Shown here: one piece after another, positions 5,263 to 8,919 of the stretch
How the letters are laid out: each line of letters starts with the position of its first letter
Position numbering within the stretch: the first letter of the stretch is position 1
NCBI GenBank assembly: GCA_023415815.1
Contig: JAEZJL010000326.1
Coordinates: forward strand, 1 to 8,919
Direction: 5' to 3'
Source of the DNA: Bacillota bacterium
GTDB taxonomy: Bacteria; Bacillota; Clostridia; Acetivibrionales; DTU013
DNA length: 8,919 nt
Notes under the pieces: generated by a model
Database searches by the model: none
The model's input: only the letters and a program-made list of their open reading frames with translations
Told to the model about the DNA's origin: nothing
Made by a program: the position numbers and the translations under genes

Positions 5263-6864
5263 TTATTTTGACTTTTTATATTCGTTTAAGCTGACTCCGG
5301 TATACTTTTTAAAGCAGGCGCTGAAATAATGCGAGTCGTTGATCCCGATTTCTTCGGCAATCTGGTACGCCTTTTTATCCGTCTCCTTCAGCAGCCGGAT
5401 GGCATTTTCCATCCGCAGCCTGTACAGGTATTCGACGAACGGAAGGCCCGTCTCTTCCTTGAAGGTCCTGCTCAGATAGCTCAAATTGACGTAAAATTTC
5501 TTCGCCACCTCGGACAGCGACAGCTCAGAGGCCGAATAGTTGGTGTCGATATATTCCCTGACATCCTGTATGATTTTATTTGCCTTTTTGCCCTGCATAT
5601 TGTTTATACATTGAATCGCCTTCAACGTGACCTTTTGAATATGCGTTTCTATTTCAGGGAGAGTATTCAATCTGAAGATCGTCTCAAACGGCTGCGAATT
5701 CCGTTCAAAAACCTCCTCCTGCCTGACCCTGGTTTCAACCAGCACATTCAGGATATTCGCAATAAAATTGCACGCAAATACCCTTACCTGCTCCTTTGAG
5801 GAAACCGACGACTTCAATTCATGAAAGGCTGTTCGTATAAGCTCCTCCGCCTTTTGCTTCAGGCCGGATTTCAGGTAAAAGCAGAAATTGCCCAGAATTG
5901 CGTAATCTATATTAGAAGCGTTATTCTCAAACGCGTATATATCCGAAAAGCTGACAACCTGGTTGTTGCCTATGATAAATCTGTATTTTAAAGCGTCGCA
6001 GGCTTCCTTATACGATACATGGAGCTTCTCTATTTTATGATAGGCATTGCCGATTCCGATATTTACAAAGCACTTCAGCCGGTTGATAAGCATCGGCTTT
6101 ATAGACTCGCAGGCCTCCCACAGGTCAATGGAGCCGTCGTTGCAAATAATAACGGTCCTCTGGCTGTTATCCAGAAACAGATTTACATAGGGATCGTTTT
6201 TGAAATACTGCTTAATAAGCTCAATGCATCTTATTCTGAGCATCAGGTTCAATTCTTCATCCGCGTTTTCATGTTCTGCGGCATTGGACACATCGATTAC
6301 CGCTATGCGGAACGGATCTTCGGTGAAGTCGATGCAGTAGTAGGCTATCCGCTCCTTCATCAGAGATAAATCGGCGCCGCTCTGAATCAGCTCGTTGAAA
6401 AGCTTATCCTTTAAAAATGGCATATTCTGCCGAAGCTGTTCCCTCAGCCTGTCGTATTCGTCTATCTGCGTCCTTTCCCTGATTATTTTCTCCCTGACCG
6501 TCAGTGCGGTCCTTCTTATTTCATCTTTATTGATAGGCTTTAGAAGAAAGTCTGCGATTCCGACCTTTATGCCCTTTTTTGCATACTCGAATTCCTCATG
6601 CCCCGTCAGAATGATTATCTTTATATGCGGATGCCTCTCGCTCACTTTTTTGCTGAACTCAAGGCCGTCCATGGCCGGCATGCAGATATCCGCAAATATC
6701 ATGTCGGGCAGGAGCCTGTCTACCATCTGCAGCCCTTCAACCGCACCTGCGCACTCGCCGGCTATCATAAGGCCTATATCCTCCCAGTTTATACAGGCCT
6801 TCAGCAGGTTTCTCACAAGGCGCTCGTCATCGATGATCAATACCTTCAAAAAATCCTTATCCAC
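5263..6864 (-). CDS. Response regulator, receiver plus AraC-type DNA-binding domain (YesN-like)
   Basis: This 533-residue cytoplasmic transcription regulator is the partner of the histidine kinase encoded just upstream. The receiver domain (about 5-125) has the acidic pair D12/D13, the phosphoacceptor D59 in FADICMPAMDG, the switch T87 in ILTG and K109 in LLKP. A central region (about 180-310, with VNIGIGNAYHKIEKLHVSYKEA) resembles the degenerate cyclase-like linker common in YesN proteins. The AraC domain (about 430-533) has two helix-turn-helix units: SLSEVAKKFYVNLSYLSRTF (449-468) and QIAEEIGINDSHYFSACFKK (501-520). The start is GTG at 6864, overlapping the kinase 3' end by 8 bp, with AAGGGGA about 8 nt upstream, so translation is likely coupled. 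It most likely activates the adjacent binding-protein promoter, and possibly other saccharide genes. Confidence 0.95.
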   Translation of the reverse strand: MDKDFLKVLIIDDERLVRNLLKACINWEDIGLMIAGECAGAVEGLQMVDRLLPDMIFADICMPAMDGLEFSKKVSERHPHIKIIILTGHEEFEYAKKGIKVGIADFLLKPINKDEIRRTALTVREKIIRERTQIDEYDRLREQLRQNMPFLKDKLFNELIQSGADLSLMKERIAYYCIDFTEDPFRIAVIDVSNAAEHENADEELNLMLRIRCIELIKQYFKNDPYVNLFLDNSQRTVIICNDGSIDLWEACESIKPMLINRLKCFVNIGIGNAYHKIEKLHVSYKEACDALKYRFIIGNNQVVSFSDIYAFENNASNIDYAILGNFCFYLKSGLKQKAEELIRTAFHELKSSVSSKEQVRVFACNFIANILNVLVETRVRQEEVFERNSQPFETIFRLNTLPEIETHIQKVTLKAIQCINNMQGKKANKIIQDVREYIDTNYSASELSLSEVAKKFYVNLSYLSRTFKEETGLPFVEYLYRLRMENAIRLLKETDKKAYQIAEEIGINDSHYFSACFKKYTGVSLNEYKKSK

Positions 6865-8686
6865 CTTTGACTTCCCCTTTAACCGGTATTTTGATTGTCA
6901 CCCTGGTCCCGGCGCCCTTCAGGCTTTCTACAGATACGATGTCGTCCACGCCGTAAAATATCTTCAGCCGCTCGATGGTGCCCCAGACGCCGAACCCGGG
7001 ATTATCCCTTTCGAGGTTTCTGCTGGTGAGCTGCCTGATTTCTTCTTCATCCATTCCTATACCGTCATCCGCTATTTGCAGCAAAATGCCGCTTCCCATA
7101 TATCTGGCGGATACATAGATCATCCCTTTTGAACACTTTGGTCTTATCCCGTGGTAAAGCGCATTTTCAACAAAGGGCTGCAGGACGAGCTTCAGTATAT
7201 AAAAATTTTTGACCCTTTCATCGATGTCATATTCGACGTCAAACATGTCCTCATAGCGGTATTTTTGTATGATGAGGTAATTGACAACCACATTGATCTC
7301 TTCTCCGATGGATATGACCTCTTTCCCTTTACTCAGACTCGTCCTGTAGTAAGTCCCCAGGGCCTGCATGATTTCGTACACGCTGTTGTTTTCCCCCGCG
7401 AGCGCCAGTGAGCTGATGGAATCAAAGGTATTGTACAGGAAGTGCGGCTTTATCTGGGCCTGAAGCACATCAAGCTCGGTCTTCCGCTTCATTTTCTGCT
7501 CATAAACGATTTTCTGGATAAGGTTCTGTATCTCGATGATCATTGCGTTATATCCGTCGCGGAGCCTGCCGATCTCGTCTTTCCCGGACTTTATATCCAC
7601 TGTTTTGAATTCTCCGTTTTCTATCCCCTTCATAGACCTCAAAAGCTTCTTGATGGGTACGGAGATCAATCTTGAAACAATGATGGCGCCGATAAAAATC
7701 AATAAGCTGTTCCCGGCGATGACGGCTATAGTAATCAAGCCGAAAACGCCGGTTTCTTTCGAAAGCTCTCTTATGGGCATGATACTGACTACTTTCCAGT
7801 TGTTTTCAGGTATATTGAGGTACGCCGCCATATATTCGACATTGTCGTGCTTCCAGATCCTCCAGTTGCTTTTCATATCCGAACTGAGCTCCGCAAAGCC
7901 TCTGATATCAAAGCCTGTCGGGTTCCCGGTATTAACGGCTGTCTGGTTGTTGCTGTCAAGAATATTTACTTCGGTATTATAATCGCTGATGATGCTTTCC
8001 AGCGTCTTTCTTATCACTTTTTCGGAAATATTCACGATGATGATGCCCATCGTTCTTTGAGTGTTAAGGTCGTTAATTTCCCTGATCAGTGAGATATAGC
8101 TTGCTTCAAAACCCGACGACGGCTGAACCGCCGGTTTGAATACGCCTCCGGCATTAAGCCGGATGATGTAGCCTCCCCTTTTCTGCCTGACCTCCTTATA
8201 CCAGTCCGCATTTTTTATGTTTTCGATGTTCAGGACCTGGACCGCGTCCTTATAGGCATAATTCCTTCTCCGGTTTTCATCATAAATATATACCGAAGAA
8301 ATGGCCTGGATTCCGCCAATTAATCTTGCGATCGACGTGGTCGCCTTCAATTCGTTGTATAAGGAGCTGTCCGTCTCCGGATCCGTTCTTAAGGATTCCT
8401 GAACGTCTTCGTTTGCGGTGATTATCTTTGAATATTCGCTGCTCGTTTCTATCGTCGAGTTGAAATTTTCGCTGATCGAATTCAGCATCTGAAAAGCGAT
8501 GTCGCTTATCTTGACGGACAGGATGCCCGTGAAAACCTGCTGGTAAAGTATGCTGCTTATTGCCAGTGAAATCAATAAAAGAATAAGATAATACATGATT
8601 ATCTTCGTGCTGATGGAGAGGTCGGCCAGCCTCCCTTTTATTCCGGACAGTATCTCGTTCATCAGATTCCGTAAAATTCCGAACAT
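6857..8686 (-). CDS. Membrane sensor histidine kinase (YesM-like, HisKA_7TM-independent His_kinase family)
   Basis: This is a 609-residue kinase with one transmembrane helix at about 28-48, an extracellular Cache-like sensor region (about 50-312, with SSVYIYDENRR, NADWYKEV and NWKVVSIMPI), a second helix at about 314-337 and a HAMP linker (about 338-392). The phosphoacceptor is H415 in QIKPHFLYNT, the hallmark of the LytS/YesM His_kinase family. The ATPase domain has the N box PFVENALYHG (N508), DDGIGMD (540-546) and GFGVWG (564-569). The Trp in the last motif replaces the more common Arg/Lys-Asn. The frame also offers an ATG at 8725, but that has no ribosome site and lies beside the inferred transcription start. 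I chose 8686, which has AAGGCGG 9 nt upstream. It likely senses an extracellular sugar signal and phosphorylates the overlapping regulator. Confidence 0.93.
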   Translation of the reverse strand: MFGILRNLMNEILSGIKGRLADLSISTKIIMYYLILLLISLAISSILYQQVFTGILSVKISDIAFQMLNSISENFNSTIETSSEYSKIITANEDVQESLRTDPETDSSLYNELKATTSIARLIGGIQAISSVYIYDENRRRNYAYKDAVQVLNIENIKNADWYKEVRQKRGGYIIRLNAGGVFKPAVQPSSGFEASYISLIREINDLNTQRTMGIIIVNISEKVIRKTLESIISDYNTEVNILDSNNQTAVNTGNPTGFDIRGFAELSSDMKSNWRIWKHDNVEYMAAYLNIPENNWKVVSIMPIRELSKETGVFGLITIAVIAGNSLLIFIGAIIVSRLISVPIKKLLRSMKGIENGEFKTVDIKSGKDEIGRLRDGYNAMIIEIQNLIQKIVYEQKMKRKTELDVLQAQIKPHFLYNTFDSISSLALAGENNSVYEIMQALGTYYRTSLSKGKEVISIGEEINVVVNYLIIQKYRYEDMFDVEYDIDERVKNFYILKLVLQPFVENALYHGIRPKCSKGMIYVSARYMGSGILLQIADDGIGMDEEEIRQLTSRNLERDNPGFGVWGTIERLKIFYGVDDIVSVESLKGAGTRVTIKIPVKGEVKGG

Positions 8687-8695
8687 GATGACACC

Positions 8696-8702
8696 CCGCC
8701 TT
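8696..8702 (-). promoter_or_regulatory. Ribosome binding site that decides the kinase start
   Basis: AAGGCGG on the minus strand matches AAGGAGG at six of seven positions and is 9 nt from the ATG at 8686. The alternative ATG at 8725 is preceded by GTATAATTAGTAATGA, which has no Shine-Dalgarno match. Confidence 0.65.
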
Positions 8703-8734
8703 AAGGTTTTGTCCCCCCGAAACATTCATTACTA

Positions 8735-8743
8735 ATTATACCA
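8735..8743 (-). promoter_or_regulatory. Extended -10 promoter of the kinase-regulator genes
   Basis: TGGTATAAT on the minus strand is a perfect TATAAT preceded by the TGn extension. The -35 region about 17 nt upstream (TAGCGG) is poor, as is usual for extended -10 promoters. Transcription would begin near 8728, giving a leader of about 40 nt before the ATG at 8686. Confidence 0.6.
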
Positions 8744-8769
8744 ACAAACAGCAATTTCCGCTATATATT

Positions 8770-8782
8770 GTCTATAGTAGAC
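8770..8782. promoter_or_regulatory. Short inverted repeat upstream of the kinase promoter
   Basis: GTCTA and TAGAC arms (8770-8774, 8778-8782) flank a 3-nt spacer. They lie about 42-54 nt upstream of the inferred transcription start, a usual location for a regulator site. Five-base arms are short, so chance is likely enough. Confidence 0.2.
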
Positions 8783-8789
8783 GATAAAA

Positions 8790-8813
8790 TTTTATTGCCG
8801 GCGGGCAATAAAA
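8790..8813 (-). terminator. Perfect 10-bp hairpin, probable second terminator
   Basis: TTTTATTGCC (8790-8799) pairs perfectly with GGCAATAAAA (8804-8813) around a 4-nt loop. Read on the minus strand it is followed by TTTTATCG. It lies between the neighbouring terminator and the kinase promoter, where it would stop readthrough from the gene to the right. The base of the stem is AT-only, so its strength is uncertain. Confidence 0.5.
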
Positions 8814-8842
8814 CGAAAGACCCCTGATTTCTCAGAGGCCTT
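8806..8842 (-). terminator. Intrinsic terminator of a gene beyond the right edge
   Basis: In the minus-strand RNA an 11-bp stem (8832-8842 with 8817-8827) closes on a GAAA tetraloop and is followed by TCGTTTTATT. Two pairs are G-U wobbles on the minus strand and would be mismatches on the plus strand, which fixes the orientation. The T-tract overlaps one arm of the next hairpin. It implies a minus-strand gene ending near or just beyond position 8850-8919. Confidence 0.7.
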
Positions 8843-8919
8843 GCTGACCGGAAATGGAAAAAAGGGAAATTCTTTTTATCTATTTTGCTTTTCTTCTTTT
8901 TAAGGATTAAACAGAAACA

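Noticed and set aside
8687..8725. Kinase start at ATG 8725
   Set aside because: No Shine-Dalgarno match upstream, and the inferred -10 box at 8735-8740 would place the transcription start only about 3 nt before it.
8843..8919. C-terminus of an upstream minus-strand gene (for example a KRRKAK end)
   Set aside because: Several frames give short basic tails and none can be chosen without the sequence to the right; only the terminator points to such a gene.
1..8919. CRISPR arrays, insertion sequences, phage genes, tRNA or rRNA genes
   Set aside because: No repeat-spacer pattern, transposase, terminal inverted repeats or RNA gene signature was seen on either strand.

Overview
The window looks like a chromosomal segment of a low-to-mid GC, plant-polysaccharide-degrading member of the Bacillota, most likely Clostridia (Paenibacillaceae is an alternative). 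The grounds are strong AGGAGG-type ribosome binding sites, a GTG start, a short lipoprotein signal with an LAAC lipobox, YesM/YesN-type two-component genes beside a sugar ABC transporter, and a secreted protein with repeated carbohydrate-binding modules. The species cannot be fixed from the sequence alone.

Region 1 (3-1668, + strand) holds the 3' part of one large gene that enters from the left edge. It encodes the end of an alpha-helical glycosidase-like domain, a beta-sandwich, a short Pro/Gln linker and two nearly identical 135-residue carbohydrate-binding-like modules. A clear intrinsic terminator (1633-1668) closes it. Region 2 (1669-1819) is a convergent junction with no intact gene, only a short protein-like open stretch on the minus strand.

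Region 3 (1820-8740, - strand) is a complete carbohydrate sensing and uptake locus, read right to left: membrane sensor histidine kinase (YesM type), response regulator with an AraC-type DNA-binding domain (YesN type), lipoprotein solute-binding protein, and two CUT1-family permeases (MalF-like and MalG-like). The kinase and regulator overlap by 8 bp and the two permeases are 2 nt apart. The binding-protein gene has its own likely promoter, with a tandem direct repeat in the position expected of an activator site. The 185-nt gap between the binding protein and the first permease carries two hairpins that would favour expression of the binding protein over the permeases. No ATPase subunit is encoded here, so the transporter probably borrows a shared MsmX-type ATPase.

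Region 4 (8741-8919) is non-coding: the extended -10 promoter of the kinase gene, and further right a minus-strand terminator belonging to an unseen gene beyond the right edge.

Working model (inference): the kinase senses an extracellular saccharide or its binding-protein complex and phosphorylates the regulator. The regulator then activates the binding-protein promoter, and the permeases import the oligosaccharide. The families are all well known. The less ordinary points are the duplicated binding modules, the structured binding-protein/permease spacer with a possible overlapping small ORF, the direct-repeat candidate operator and the orphan open stretch at the convergent junction. I found no convincing evidence of a wholly new system.
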